Positions 42,694-51,337 of a stretch of DNA of 64,000 nucleotides are shown here, one piece after another; the first letter of the stretch is position 1; the number at the start of each line of letters is the position of its first letter. A program made the translations under genes and the position numbers. The stretch comes from Brooklawnia sp963780175 (GTDB lineage Bacteria; Actinomycetota; Actinomycetes; Propionibacteriales; Propionibacteriaceae), in NCBI GenBank assembly GCA_963780175.1, contig CAWAAT010000006.1, forward strand, positions 62,001 through 126,000, in the 5' to 3' direction. The notes under the pieces are model-generated. The model was not told the origin of the DNA, ran no database searches, and saw nothing but the letters and a program-made list of their open reading frames with translations.

Positions 42694-42729
42694 GTAACCC
42701 CCGCCCGAATTCGGTCACCTCGTCGTTAC
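42694..42729 (+). promoter_or_regulatory. Candidate GlnR-type boxes upstream of amtB
   Basis: Three GTnAC sequences occur in the 120-base amtB leader: GTAAC at 42694-42698, GTCAC at 42714-42718 and GTTAC at 42725-42729. The last two are 11 bases apart (six-base gap), the periodicity of actinobacterial GlnR sites (gTnAC-n6-GaAAC). The GaAAC halves are not well matched. Gene context (amtB-glnK) supports nitrogen control, but this remains a candidate. Confidence 0.4.
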
Positions 42730-42774
42730 CTGGCTACAACGCCACCGCAACGAGCGGACGGCAGTCTGTGGGAC

Positions 42775-44121
42775 ATGACGATTCTCGAGATCAACGCAGG
42801 CGACACCGCCTGGGTGTTGGTGAGTGCCGCACTGGTGCTGCTGATGACCCCGGCGTTGGCCTTCTTCTACGGCGGCATGGTGCGCAGCAAGAGCGTGCTC
42901 AACATGATGATGATGTCCATGGTCACGATCGGCATCGTCGGGGTGCTCTGGGTCGGGTTTGGTTACTCGATGGCCTTCGGCGACTCGGTGGGTGGCCTGG
43001 TGGGCAATCCCTTCCAGTTCCTCGGGCTCTCCGCCCTCATGGACGCCACCGTCGGGACCATTCCGGCCCTCGTCTTCGCGGGCTTCCAGGCGGCGTTCGC
43101 GATCATCGCGGTGGCACTCGTCTCAGGTGCGGTCGCCGACCGCATGAAGTTCGGGGCGTGGTGCGCCTTCGCGGCCATCTGGGCGAGCGTGGTGTACTTC
43201 CCGGCGGCCCACTGGGTCTTCGCCTTCGACGGTCTGGCGGCTGAGTCCGGTGGCTTCATCGCCAACCAGGTCAAGGCGTTCGACTTCGCGGGCGGAACAG
43301 CGATCCACATCAACGCCGGCGCCGCGGCGCTGGCTCTGGCTCTGGTGCTCGGGCCGCGGATCGGATTCGGCAAGATTCCGATGCGTCCGCACAACCTGAC
43401 ACTGGTCATGCTGGGTGCAGCACTGCTGTGGTTCGGTTGGTTCGGCTTCAACGCCGGTTCAGCGCTCGGCGCAGGCCCGTTGGCGGGTCTGGCCTGGGTG
43501 AACACCCTGGCCGCTCCGGCCGCGGCGATGCTGGCCTGGCTGGTGACCGAACGCGTCCGGGACGGCAATGCCACCTCGCTGGGCGCCGCTTCCGGGGTCG
43601 TCGCGGGACTCGTGGCGATCACCCCGGCCGCCGCAGTGGTCACCCCGATCAGCGCGATCGCGATCGGCGCCCTGGCGGGCGTCGGTTGCTCGATGGCCCT
43701 GTCGCTGAAGTACCGGTTCGGCTACGACGACTCCCTGGACGTCGTCGGTGTCCACCTGGTCGGCGGCCTGATCGGCACGCTTGCCATCGGGTTGTTCGCT
43801 GACGGCGCGCTGACCGGCAGCCCGGACACGGCCGGACTGCTGTTCGGCGGAGGGCTGGCCCAGCTCGGCCGTCAGGGCATCGGGGCAGGGGTCGTCCTGG
43901 TGTACTCCTTCGCGATGACCTGGCTGATTGCGCAACTCCTGAAGAGGACGATAGGCCTGCGCGTCAGCCCAGCCGCCGAGACCAGCGGCATCGACATCGG
44001 TGAACACGCCGAGACCAGCTACGACCTGTCGAAAGTGCAGTACACCAGCTACAACGTCCGCAAGACCCTGCTGGTGCCCCTGGATGAGGCGACCAGGACG
44101 ACCGAGGAGGTTTCGGCATGA
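42775..44121 (+). CDS. amtB: Ammonium transporter AmtB
   Basis: Trimeric membrane channel for ammonium/ammonia. The 448-residue protein has eleven expected helices, the twin-His pore residues in VYFPAAHWVFAF (first His) and DVVGVHLVGGLIG (second His), and the FYGGMVRSKSVLNMMMM opening. It has no cleavable signal. It overlaps glnK by four bases (ATGA). GlnK would plug the cytoplasmic pore when nitrogen is plentiful. Confidence 0.97.
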   Translation: MTILEINAGDTAWVLVSAALVLLMTPALAFFYGGMVRSKSVLNMMMMSMVTIGIVGVLWVGFGYSMAFGDSVGGLVGNPFQFLGLSALMDATVGTIPALVFAGFQAAFAIIAVALVSGAVADRMKFGAWCAFAAIWASVVYFPAAHWVFAFDGLAAESGGFIANQVKAFDFAGGTAIHINAGAAALALALVLGPRIGFGKIPMRPHNLTLVMLGAALLWFGWFGFNAGSALGAGPLAGLAWVNTLAAPAAAMLAWLVTERVRDGNATSLGAASGVVAGLVAITPAAAVVTPISAIAIGALAGVGCSMALSLKYRFGYDDSLDVVGVHLVGGLIGTLAIGLFADGALTGSPDTAGLLFGGGLAQLGRQGIGAGVVLVYSFAMTWLIAQLLKRTIGLRVSPAAETSGIDIGEHAETSYDLSKVQYTSYNVRKTLLVPLDEATRTTEEVSA

Positions 44122-44456
44122 AGCTCATCACAGCCATCCTGCGGGAAGACTCTGTAGACGACGTGCAGATCGCGCTGGCGAAGCGAGGGATCAGCGGCAT
44201 GACCGTCACCGAGGTGAGCGGATACGCGCGCCAGCGCGGCCACACCGAGGTCTACCGGGGCGAGGAGTTCACCATCGACTTCATCACCAAGATCAGGGTT
44301 GACATGCTGGCCAAGGACGCGGACGTGGCCATGATCGTCGACACCATCTGCCAGGCCGCCAGAAGCGGCGCCGTCGGGGACGGCAAGGTCTGGGTCCAGC
44401 CGGTGGAGGACGTCGTCCGGGTACGCACCGGGGAGCACGGCGAGTCAGCCATCTGA
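44118..44456 (+). CDS. glnK: PII signal protein GlnK with Phe at position 51
   Basis: A 112-residue PII protein that senses ATP/ADP and 2-oxoglutarate and blocks AmtB. The fold and motifs are normal: MKLITAILRE start, GYARQRGHTEVYRG T-loop with Tyr46, and the VWVQPVEDVVRVRTGE end (PROSITE PII C-signature). But the T-loop continues EEFTIDF, so residue 51, the Tyr that is uridylylated or adenylylated in most PII proteins, is Phe. In keeping with this, the glnD-type gene that usually follows amtB-glnK is absent; a terminator and a convergent gene come next. Confidence 0.95.
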   Translation: MKLITAILREDSVDDVQIALAKRGISGMTVTEVSGYARQRGHTEVYRGEEFTIDFITKIRVDMLAKDADVAMIVDTICQAARSGAVGDGKVWVQPVEDVVRVRTGEHGESAI

Positions 44457-44466
44457 CCAACGAGAC

Positions 44467-44512
44467 AAGGCCCCGCCCTGCTGCGATCACCCTCGCAGCG
44501 GGGCGGGGCCTT
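44467..44512. terminator. Strong bidirectional terminator after glnK
   Basis: A 20-bp stem (44467-44486 with 44493-44512, one G-T wobble) around a six-base loop TCACCC. It starts 11 bases after the glnK stop and ends 60 bases before the convergent amine oxidase stop, so it may serve both. A/T ends of the stem (AAGG...CCTT) give short T-runs on each strand. Confidence 0.85.
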
Positions 44513-44571
44513 GCGATGTTCGTCCGGCCGGCCGGGGGGATCAGCGTGTGGTGGACACGTCCGGGGGTGGA

Positions 44572-45921
44572 TCAGAGCGAGCGCAGGATCGTCCTGGCCT
44601 CTTCGCGACCCGATCTGGCGGCGCCCTCGAGGTATCCGTTGCCTCGACCCGCGTACTCCGCACCGGCGAAGTGGATGGGGCCGGCCGGTTCTGCGAGCAT
44701 CTGTCCGTTGACGCTCCAGATGCCCGGCGCGAAGTGCGGGGTGTGGCAACCACGGGTGAACTTGTCGGCTGCCCAGTCGTATTCGACGTACAGGTGCGGC
44801 TGGCGGGCCTCCTCGCCGAACACCGACGCGAGGGAGTCGATGAAGGCACCCTCGCGGATGGCTGCGGTGTGCTTCGACATGGCGGCCGCCTCGACACCCT
44901 CGAAGAAACCGACCAGCACTCCAGGGCCCTGCGCATCGGAGACGTCGAAGGTGACTCGGATGGCCCCCTGGTCGGCGCTCATCTGTCCGCTGAGGCCGCG
45001 CTCCCGCCACCACGGGCGGGGATAGATCACGCACGCCTTGATGACGTGCCCCGCGGTGGTCCGGCCGCCGACCTCATGGCGCCAGGCAGGCAGCGGAGGG
45101 CTGTAATCCAGTCGCAGCGCCAACCACGGAGGCAGGGTGACCAGCACCCGCCGGGCCTGGTAGCTCTGCCCCGACTCGGTGTGCACGCTCACCGAATCCG
45201 TCCCGTGATCGATGCCACTGACCACCTGATTGAGCTTGACGGCCTCACCCAAACCGGCTGCGATGAACTCGGCCACCTGGTGCATGCCCCCCGCGACCCG
45301 GAACAGGGTGAGCCCACCGCTCACGGTGAACAGCCCCTCAAGGTCGGTGCCCTTGACACTCACCGCAAGGGCATCCCCGAGCGAGACCTCGGCATCCACG
45401 CTCTCGGTCATGCTGGCCAGCACGGCCGCGAAGTCACGCTGGGCTGCGGGGGTGCGCAGGTTGGTCTTCACCCATCGCGTCAGCGGTTGACCCAGCCACG
45501 CGACATTCGCGGCGGCCCAGGTGGGGTCTGACTCGACCCGCTCGGCCAGTCTGCTGAAACGAAGCACTCCCTGACCGAGGTCGGCGATCTCGAACGGCGT
45601 CAACGCCTGGACACGATCGGGAGCAGGTTCGCTGCGAAAGACGCCACCCTGGGCCCGGATGAGCAGTGCGCCGCCCTCGGGCGCGACGAGCTGCAGTCCC
45701 GCTGCCTCGATGAACTCACGCATGGTCTCATTGCCCGCGGTGATCCACTGGGCGCCGGTCTCAACGGCCAGGCCGTCGCAGTCGGTCGTGTCAATTCTCC
45801 CCCCGACACGATCGCGTGCTTCCAGGACGACGACATCCTTGCCGCGACCCGCAAGGTCGGCGGCCGCGGTGAGGCCCGCGAGGCCTGCTCCGACTATCAC
45901 ACAATCCAACACGACGACCAA
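44572..45921 (-). CDS. Flavin-containing amine oxidase
   Basis: A 449-residue FAD oxidoreductase of the monoamine-oxidase family. It has the FAD-binding IVGAGLAGLTAA at residues ~9-20, EARDRVGGRI just after, VETGAQWI, and the C-terminal FAD clamp IHFAGAEYAGRGNGYLEGA. There is no clear signal or membrane tail, so it is cytoplasmic; an amine, a polyamine or a carotenoid-like polyene could be oxidised. It is one base after the apbE stop, last in the 48718-44572 operon. Confidence 0.85.
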   Translation of the reverse strand: MVVVLDCVIVGAGLAGLTAAADLAGRGKDVVVLEARDRVGGRIDTTDCDGLAVETGAQWITAGNETMREFIEAAGLQLVAPEGGALLIRAQGGVFRSEPAPDRVQALTPFEIADLGQGVLRFSRLAERVESDPTWAAANVAWLGQPLTRWVKTNLRTPAAQRDFAAVLASMTESVDAEVSLGDALAVSVKGTDLEGLFTVSGGLTLFRVAGGMHQVAEFIAAGLGEAVKLNQVVSGIDHGTDSVSVHTESGQSYQARRVLVTLPPWLALRLDYSPPLPAWRHEVGGRTTAGHVIKACVIYPRPWWRERGLSGQMSADQGAIRVTFDVSDAQGPGVLVGFFEGVEAAAMSKHTAAIREGAFIDSLASVFGEEARQPHLYVEYDWAADKFTRGCHTPHFAPGIWSVNGQMLAEPAGPIHFAGAEYAGRGNGYLEGAARSGREEARTILRSL

Positions 45922-45922
45922 T

Positions 45923-46783
45923 CTATAGACACGCCTCAGGCAGCCTCACTCCGGGGGCATGTTTGGCCGCGGGCGTCGGCCCCCAGGCAGGGGGCCAGAC
46001 CCGCTCGATGGGCAGCTGCTCGGGTGCGTCCTGCTGGTCACCGGCAAATCCGGGCGTGGCGTGCAGCTCGGCATCGGCCGTGACCGCGAGCACCTCGACG
46101 TCCTCGGCCACCAGGGTCTCCTCCAGCGTCGGCCACCCGCCTGCCAGCAGCGCGGTGGCCAGCACATCCGCAGTCACGATGTCGTCGGCGACCACGCTTA
46201 CCTGGCTGAAGTCGCGATTCGAGCGCCAGACGTGTTCGCCGCGCTCACTGGTTCCGCTCGTGGCGATGGCCCGCCGGGGCCAGGCGAGTGTGAACTGCGA
46301 GATGAGCGCGTCCCGGTGCAGCGGGTCAACGATCCCGGCGGTCCAGGGACGTCCGGCCGGATCGGTGCCGGCCACCAGCACGTCACCCCCGACGTTGAGG
46401 CACCAACCCGGCAGGTGATGCGCGTCCAGCAGGGCCCCGCCCCGCTGGATGGCCAGCGCCTTCACCACCCCGGTCAGGTTGATCCCGCCACCGGGCGACC
46501 GGGGGTCGAAGGCCCCCCTCGTCCGCCCCTGCCAGTCACTGGCGACGCGAAAGGCAGACTGGAACTCCTCGCTGGCCTGATCGGGCGCCAGCTCGCCGCG
46601 ATGCACGCGACTGGCCTCCGTCTCAGGCAGGAAGAGGCTGAACCGCTGCTCGAACTCCCCGAAGAGCTCCGTCAGCGCCGCGCGGGTGGTCTCCGGCAGA
46701 TCGGAGTCGGTGGACAGGGACGCCACGGTTCCCATGGTCGAGAAGACCAGTCGGCGCTCGGTGGACAGGATGACGGGCTTCAT
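45923..46783 (-). CDS. apbE: FAD:protein FMN transferase (ApbE)
   Basis: ApbE attaches FMN by phosphoester to Thr/Ser in FMN-binding domains. The 286-residue protein has the STMGTVASL opening, NLTGVVKALAI (substrate-Mg site), LNVGGDVLVAG, AIATSGTSERGEHV and the DIVTADVLATALL metal-binding segment. No signal peptide or lipobox is visible, so it is probably cytoplasmic or non-classically placed, unlike the lipoprotein form. Only one base separates it from the FMN-binding protein gene upstream, the likely target. Confidence 0.92.
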   Translation of the reverse strand: MKPVILSTERRLVFSTMGTVASLSTDSDLPETTRAALTELFGEFEQRFSLFLPETEASRVHRGELAPDQASEEFQSAFRVASDWQGRTRGAFDPRSPGGGINLTGVVKALAIQRGGALLDAHHLPGWCLNVGGDVLVAGTDPAGRPWTAGIVDPLHRDALISQFTLAWPRRAIATSGTSERGEHVWRSNRDFSQVSVVADDIVTADVLATALLAGGWPTLEETLVAEDVEVLAVTADAELHATPGFAGDQQDAPEQLPIERVWPPAWGPTPAAKHAPGVRLPEACL

Positions 46784-46784
46784 C

Positions 46785-47297
46785 TCAGGACCCCGCCTGG
46801 TCGAGGGCCGACTGCAGCGACGTGAGGTAGCTCTGGCTGGTCAGCGTGGCACCCGAAATGGTGCTGACCTCGGCGCTCTGGGCGGCGATCACGGCTGAGG
46901 TCAGTTGCGAGATCGCCCGGCTCGAGATCTGCTCGCTCTTCGGATCCAGGGGGGTGGAGGTGGCCTGGACGTCGGTCAGTTGTCCTCCGCTGATGGTTGC
47001 GGTGAGGGTCCACGTGCCGAACCTGTTGGCGACGGATTGGCCCGTGTAGCTGCCATCGAGGTAGCCGCCGGTCGTGCCCTGTTCGGGTTGGGCGCTCGCC
47101 GCGGGGGTGGGCAGCTGGGTCTCGGTGCTGGTCGCTGCCGTGGGCGACTGCTGCTGGGGGGTCACACCGTCCGAGGTGACGCTGGACGTCTGCACACCCG
47201 ACGGACTGAGTGCTGCAAGCCCACCGGCAGCCTGCCAACCCAGCGCGAGAACCCCCGCGGAGGCAAGGACCGATGCGATGGCGGAACGGGTACTCAC
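46785..47297 (-). CDS. Anchored FMN-binding domain protein, ApbE target
   Basis: A 170-residue protein with an N-terminal signal/anchor (about residues 7-30), a Ser/Thr/Gln-rich linker to ~75, and an FMN-binding domain ending ISGATLTSQSYLTSLQSAL. Thr151 in SGATLT matches the flavinylation consensus (S/D-G-A-T-x-S/T), so it should carry covalent FMN outside the membrane. Its GTG start overlaps the upstream reductase stop by four bases. It would accept electrons from that reductase and hand them to an outside acceptor. Confidence 0.88.
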   Translation of the reverse strand: MSTRSAIASVLASAGVLALGWQAAGGLAALSPSGVQTSSVTSDGVTPQQQSPTAATSTETQLPTPAASAQPEQGTTGGYLDGSYTGQSVANRFGTWTLTATISGGQLTDVQATSTPLDPKSEQISSRAISQLTSAVIAAQSAEVSTISGATLTSQSYLTSLQSALDQAGS

Positions 47298-48718
47298 AAG
47301 CTGAACCTTTCATCGTGAATCTGATTCGTGGGGACGCCGCAACTCCGCAGATCGGCAACAACGCGGGCGGTGTGCTGTCCGGGACCGCAGACGAAGACGT
47401 CTGCGTCGTCAACCCAGGGAGCAAGGTCACGGACACTGCAGGGGTACTCGCGCGGCGCCCACCCGCCACGGCTGTCGCGGTGCCCGATGAGCACCTCCAA
47501 CTGTGCTCCCTTCCTCCAGCAGAGCTCCTGAATCTCATCGAGCAGGAAGCATTCGTCGAGACTGCCTGCCCGCAGCACGACCAGGGCACGTCCGGGCACC
47601 ATGTGGGTGCTTTCGAGCAGGGCCCGGATCGGGGCGATGCCGATGCCCGTGCCGATCAGGACGATGCCGTCGCGGGTGCGGGCCGTGTCACTGAATACGC
47701 CGTAGGGCCCCTGGAAGGCGACCCGGGTGCCTGGCCTCACCCGCTGCAGGGCCGTGGTGCCGTCGCCCAGTGCCCGAACAGTGAAGCGCAGGGTGTCATC
47801 GGTGATCTCGGCCGAGGTGGAGAAGGGATGGGCGTGCCACCACAGCCCTGGCGCCAGGAAGCGCAGGGCGAAGAACTGTCCGGCGTGAGCTCCGAGACCG
47901 GCGACGTCGCGTCCGGTCAGGTAGATGTTGACGGTGTCCGCTGCGATCCGTTCGACGCGGACGACGCGCAACCGATGATCGAGGCTGGCGAACATCGGGG
48001 CGAAGACGCGGTGTGCCAGCAAGGCGCCGAAGCTCAGCGTGAACATCGCGGCCCAGTACCAGCGGCTCGGCCCGGCCGCGAAGAACCCACCCACCGAGAA
48101 CTGGTGAGGCAACGACACCAGCACCGCACCGTAACTCATCAGGTGGACGCCGAACCAGACCTCGTGTGGCCACCGAAGCCTGACCACAGCGGCCGACGTG
48201 CCGGCCACCAGGGCGAACATCCCGAGCCCGATGAAGGCGAGAGCAACGTCCGGGACCGCCCAAAGGCCGGCGAGCTCCTGGCCCAACCCCACCTGGTCTG
48301 ACAGTGCATAGCTGATGATCAGGGCGAGCGCGTGCACCACCAGCAGGGCCACGGCCGCCGAACTCAACCGGCGGTGGCGAAGCAGGGCGCGGTCATGCCC
48401 GATGGCGTGATCGACGAACGGGATCCTGGCAGCCAGCAGGAGCATCACGCAGATCATCGAGGTGGCGACCAGCCCCGTCACCACGCCGACCTCACGAAGA
48501 GATCCCGCAACGCTCGTCAGGCCCGTCACACCGCCTTGGGCCAGCCACATGCCGACCGGAATGACCAACAGCAGCACAGTGACGACGTCGATCAGGCCGG
48601 TACTGCGCTGCCGGTCACGCGCTTGACGCCGGTAGCGCAGGCTGACGTCGGCATCCATGGATGCGGCCGATCTGCGGGGCCGATGGCCCTCTGGTCTCGC
48701 CTCGGTCTCGTGGTTCAT
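47294..48718 (-). CDS. Ferric-reductase-like transmembrane protein with FAD/NAD domain
   Basis: A 474-residue membrane oxidoreductase (from ATG 48718; GTG 48733 is also possible, no clear ribosome site for either). About six helices in residues ~35-230 form the ferric-reductase-like heme domain (for example the His in RHRRLSSAAVALLVVHALAL). A flavoprotein half follows, with HPFSTS (FAD), FQGPYG, LIGTGIGIAPIRALLE (NAD) and a C-terminal VFVCGPG motif. It would move electrons from NAD(P)H through FAD and heme across the membrane. It heads the cassette with the FMN protein, ApbE and amine oxidase. The promoter should be in 48719-48890. Confidence 0.85.
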   Translation of the reverse strand: MNHETEARPEGHRPRRSAASMDADVSLRYRRQARDRQRSTGLIDVVTVLLLVIPVGMWLAQGGVTGLTSVAGSLREVGVVTGLVATSMICVMLLLAARIPFVDHAIGHDRALLRHRRLSSAAVALLVVHALALIISYALSDQVGLGQELAGLWAVPDVALAFIGLGMFALVAGTSAAVVRLRWPHEVWFGVHLMSYGAVLVSLPHQFSVGGFFAAGPSRWYWAAMFTLSFGALLAHRVFAPMFASLDHRLRVVRVERIAADTVNIYLTGRDVAGLGAHAGQFFALRFLAPGLWWHAHPFSTSAEITDDTLRFTVRALGDGTTALQRVRPGTRVAFQGPYGVFSDTARTRDGIVLIGTGIGIAPIRALLESTHMVPGRALVVLRAGSLDECFLLDEIQELCWRKGAQLEVLIGHRDSRGGWAPREYPCSVRDLAPWVDDADVFVCGPGQHTARVVADLRSCGVPTNQIHDERFSL

Positions 48719-48890
48719 TGTCTGGGTGCTCACGCAATCATCGTTGTCGCCCAAACTGTGGGAATGCTGTGGATCGCGTGTGGTCTCGCTGCGAGACGCG
48801 CCTGAGTCGAACAAGGCCCTCCGGCTCATGATGCTCGAAGCGCACCGCAGTGGAGTGGAGAAGTACCGAGGTGGTCGCCCGGCTTCGGGG

Positions 48891-50315
48891 TCAGGTCAGC
48901 CCGTACTCCCGCTTGGGTTCGCCGTCCAGAAGCCATCTGGCCGCCAACGCCAGGTCCAGACTCTCCGGCTTCACGAGCAGGTTTATCACGCTCGGCAGCA
49001 CGAGTTCGAGTGAGCGCGATGCCACGTTGGTTTCCACGGGCTCCAGCTGGGCAGCAGTGACGACGGCGACGGAAGTACCGGTTTGCGGGTCGGTGAGGGT
49101 CCGGAGCTGGTTGACGGCGGGAAGGTCCTCGACCGCGACACCGTCCTTGCCGGCCTGCTGCATCGAGCGTTGGGCGTCCCGGCTGATCCACAGTGGACGG
49201 TCAGTCAGCCCGAGCGAGTCCTCCGCCACCGTCCGCGCTGCCTCGGGGTGGCCGATCCGGCGGGCGTTGGCCGCCATCCTGGACAGCCGCTGTGGATCGG
49301 AGAGCAGCGAGTCGATCTTGTACCCCACAGTGGAGGTGTAGTTGCATTTCACCGCGGCACCCGCTTCCAGCAGATAGTCCGCGTTGCGGACCTCCTGACC
49401 GGGGATGGGGTTGATCATGAGCATGGGCAGGCCCGCGGCCATGCACTCCGAGGACGACAACCCGCCCGGCTTGCCGACGAAGAGGCAGGCGATCCGCATC
49501 AGGTCGGCCATTTCGGTGGTGAAACCCAGCGCTCGGAACCGGTTCGGGTGGGCCGCGGCGACTTCCGACACGTCAGCCAGGAGCTGTTCGTTGCGTCCGC
49601 AGACGACGACCGCCTGGAAGTCGCGCTTGCTGCGCGACACCTGCCTGACGATGTTGAGCGTGTAGCTGCCGCCGGCGGCACCTGCGGAGATGAGGACGAC
49701 CGGCAGCCCGGCGTCGAGACCGAACCGCTGCCGCACCTCACCATCGTCCACAGCGTCACCGAGGCTCGCACGCACAGGGATGCCCGACACGCTGATCCGA
49801 TCGGCGGGAACGCCGATGCCCGCCAGGTAGACGGCGGTCTCCTCGCGGGCGACGAAGAAGTGGCTGAACGGTGAGGTCAGCCACAGACCCTGGAAGTCGT
49901 AGTCGGTAGGGACGATGGCGAGCGTGGCACGCAACTGGCGTCGGGCGATCAACAGCGACACCAAACGTGCCGGCAGGAAATGGGTGCAGATCACCACGTC
50001 GGGGTCGTAGTCGCGGATCGCCCGGACGGTGGCCATGGTGTTGAACCGCTCCCACCACTGGACCAGTGGGCCGAGCTTGAACGGCGGGTCCTGGTTGTCG
50101 TAGCCCCAGCCGACGAGCCAGGGCACCTCGCTGACCAAAGCGAAGTAGGCGTCGTCGTAGAGCCGCTGGAAGATCTCGTTGGTGGTCTCAAGGATGTCGA
50201 TCCGGTTGACCTGCCCGGCGGCAGGCAGATCGGCGAGGGCAGCCTCGATGGCGCTGGCAGCCTGGTTGTGACCGGAGCCGACCCCGGCAGCCAAGATCAG
50301 GGTGCGTCGGGCCAT
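48891..50315 (-). CDS. GT28 glycosyltransferase, MGDG/diglucosyl-diacylglycerol synthase-like
   Basis: Transfers a sugar from a nucleotide donor to diacylglycerol or a similar lipid at the inner face of the membrane. The 474-residue protein opens LILAAGVGSGHNQAASAIEAAL, the MGDG-synthase N-domain signature, has VICTHFLPARLVS and IVPTDYDFQGLW in the first Rossmann half, and GKPGGLSSSECMAAGLPMLMINPIPGQE in the second, the nucleotide-sugar site. A C-terminal ~80-residue extension is unusual. ATG 50315 is chosen; the frame is open upstream to 50576 but has no homology-like features. The 50316-50567 interval holds no gene that I can support. Confidence 0.85.
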   Translation of the reverse strand: MARRTLILAAGVGSGHNQAASAIEAALADLPAAGQVNRIDILETTNEIFQRLYDDAYFALVSEVPWLVGWGYDNQDPPFKLGPLVQWWERFNTMATVRAIRDYDPDVVICTHFLPARLVSLLIARRQLRATLAIVPTDYDFQGLWLTSPFSHFFVAREETAVYLAGIGVPADRISVSGIPVRASLGDAVDDGEVRQRFGLDAGLPVVLISAGAAGGSYTLNIVRQVSRSKRDFQAVVVCGRNEQLLADVSEVAAAHPNRFRALGFTTEMADLMRIACLFVGKPGGLSSSECMAAGLPMLMINPIPGQEVRNADYLLEAGAAVKCNYTSTVGYKIDSLLSDPQRLSRMAANARRIGHPEAARTVAEDSLGLTDRPLWISRDAQRSMQQAGKDGVAVEDLPAVNQLRTLTDPQTGTSVAVVTAAQLEPVETNVASRSLELVLPSVINLLVKPESLDLALAARWLLDGEPKREYGLT

Positions 50316-50567
50316 GAGCGCATCGTACAAGCCGCCGAGCCCGCTCCAGAGCCAGCTGCCTGTGCCTGCTGGCGGCCAGGGTGGCGCCGTGCGCGAGGCA
50401 AGGGCTTCAGGGGCCCACGACGCCTGAACGTCGCGGATCCGGGCGACGCTGACTGTTTCCACGTTCCTCGCCGTGGCGAGAGCCACCGACGCGTCCTGAG
50501 CCAAGACGGGATCACCGATGGGGGCGCCCAGCCCCGCGGGGCGATCGCCTTTGACCAGGTGTTTCAC

Positions 50568-50617
50568 TGGAGCCACCTATCGGATTCGAACCGATGACCT
50601 ACGCTTTACGAGAGCGA
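50568..50617 (-). other. 3' half of tRNA-Thr(CGT): attachment-site remnant
   Basis: On the minus strand the sequence from the anticodon loop (CTCGTAA, anticodon CGT) through the variable loop, the T arm (TCGGTTCGAATCCGA) and the acceptor strand AGGTGGC to the encoded CCA is intact. The expected 5' half (which should begin GCCACCT) is missing; unrelated sequence lies upstream. A lone tRNA 3' end is the usual scar left where an integrative element has recombined into a tRNA gene and carried a replacement end. The island would lie to the right, with the complete tRNA gene beyond the window. No integrase gene is next to it. Confidence 0.75.
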
Positions 50618-51337
50618 TCCTAGGGCGGTTGGCCAGAATTGACGACCGTTGAAGACCTCTACGATCCCTTGTCAGCCGGGCATTCATGCTGTTTAGCAGC
50701 GTTGGCACGCGACGGATATTTTCAGGTGTCTTGCGGACTATTTGCGGACTCCCGCGTCGTCTAGGACCAGGACGAACGAAGAGGAAGTCCCATTCTACGT
50801 CGACCTCGACGACCTGCGCTTCGACACGACGAAGGGCCTGCTGTGAGGAGGGGATATCTCCCTCCGCGGCGGCGTGTGCGGGCTGGGGCGTCGCCGGGGG
50901 GCGCCAGCGCCTCAAAGCGTGTGGAAGCATCACCGCGGCTCTGGAGCCCTCAGCACCTTGAGTCGGCTCACCTTCAGGCCCTTCGGTGCCCGCGGCGACG
51001 ACCACGCCACAACCTGTTCGACAACTGGTCGTCCACAAGCACCTCGCCGACTGGAGCGGCAGCTGCAGGTCCCGCCTGCGGCAAAGTTCCGGCAAGCAGC
51101 GGCCAGACGAGCCGCTGGCCATCCTCGACGAAGCGGACGTCGTGGGCATGACGTGGCGGCCAGTCTGGCTCGCGCGCCACCAGCATCGGGATTTGCGCTC
51201 CTCAATCTCTTGCCTTGACCTCCTTAGAGTCTTATGACCACAACGTGGCGGCGCGTGCCATGATCGTTGTTGGGCCGGGTGATGTGTCGAGGTTCAGCGG
51301 TTGCTGCCCTGGTCTGGTCTCGCGAAGGAGCACCCCC
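50618..51337. other. Decayed junction region, no intact gene
   Basis: 720 bases without a credible gene. A direct repeat TTGCGGACT occurs at 50731-50739 and 50742-50750 (11-base period). A plus-strand frame ending at about 50845 reads VPFYVDLDDLRFDTTKGLL then TGA, which looks like the tail of a lost gene. The stretch just before mcrB (51215-51300) is locally less GC-rich and likely holds the mcrBC promoter. Typical of a junction after loss of an integrase or transposase; nothing further is recognisable. Confidence 0.5.

Noticed and set aside
50316..50576. 87-residue N-terminal extension of the GT28 protein
   Set aside because: The MGDG-synthase-like fold starts at the ATG at 50315; the extension shows no conserved features and runs into the tRNA fragment.
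50577..51149. Minus-strand open frame over the tRNA fragment and junction
   Set aside because: It runs through the tRNA-Thr 3' half and has shuffled low-complexity content, so it is not a gene.
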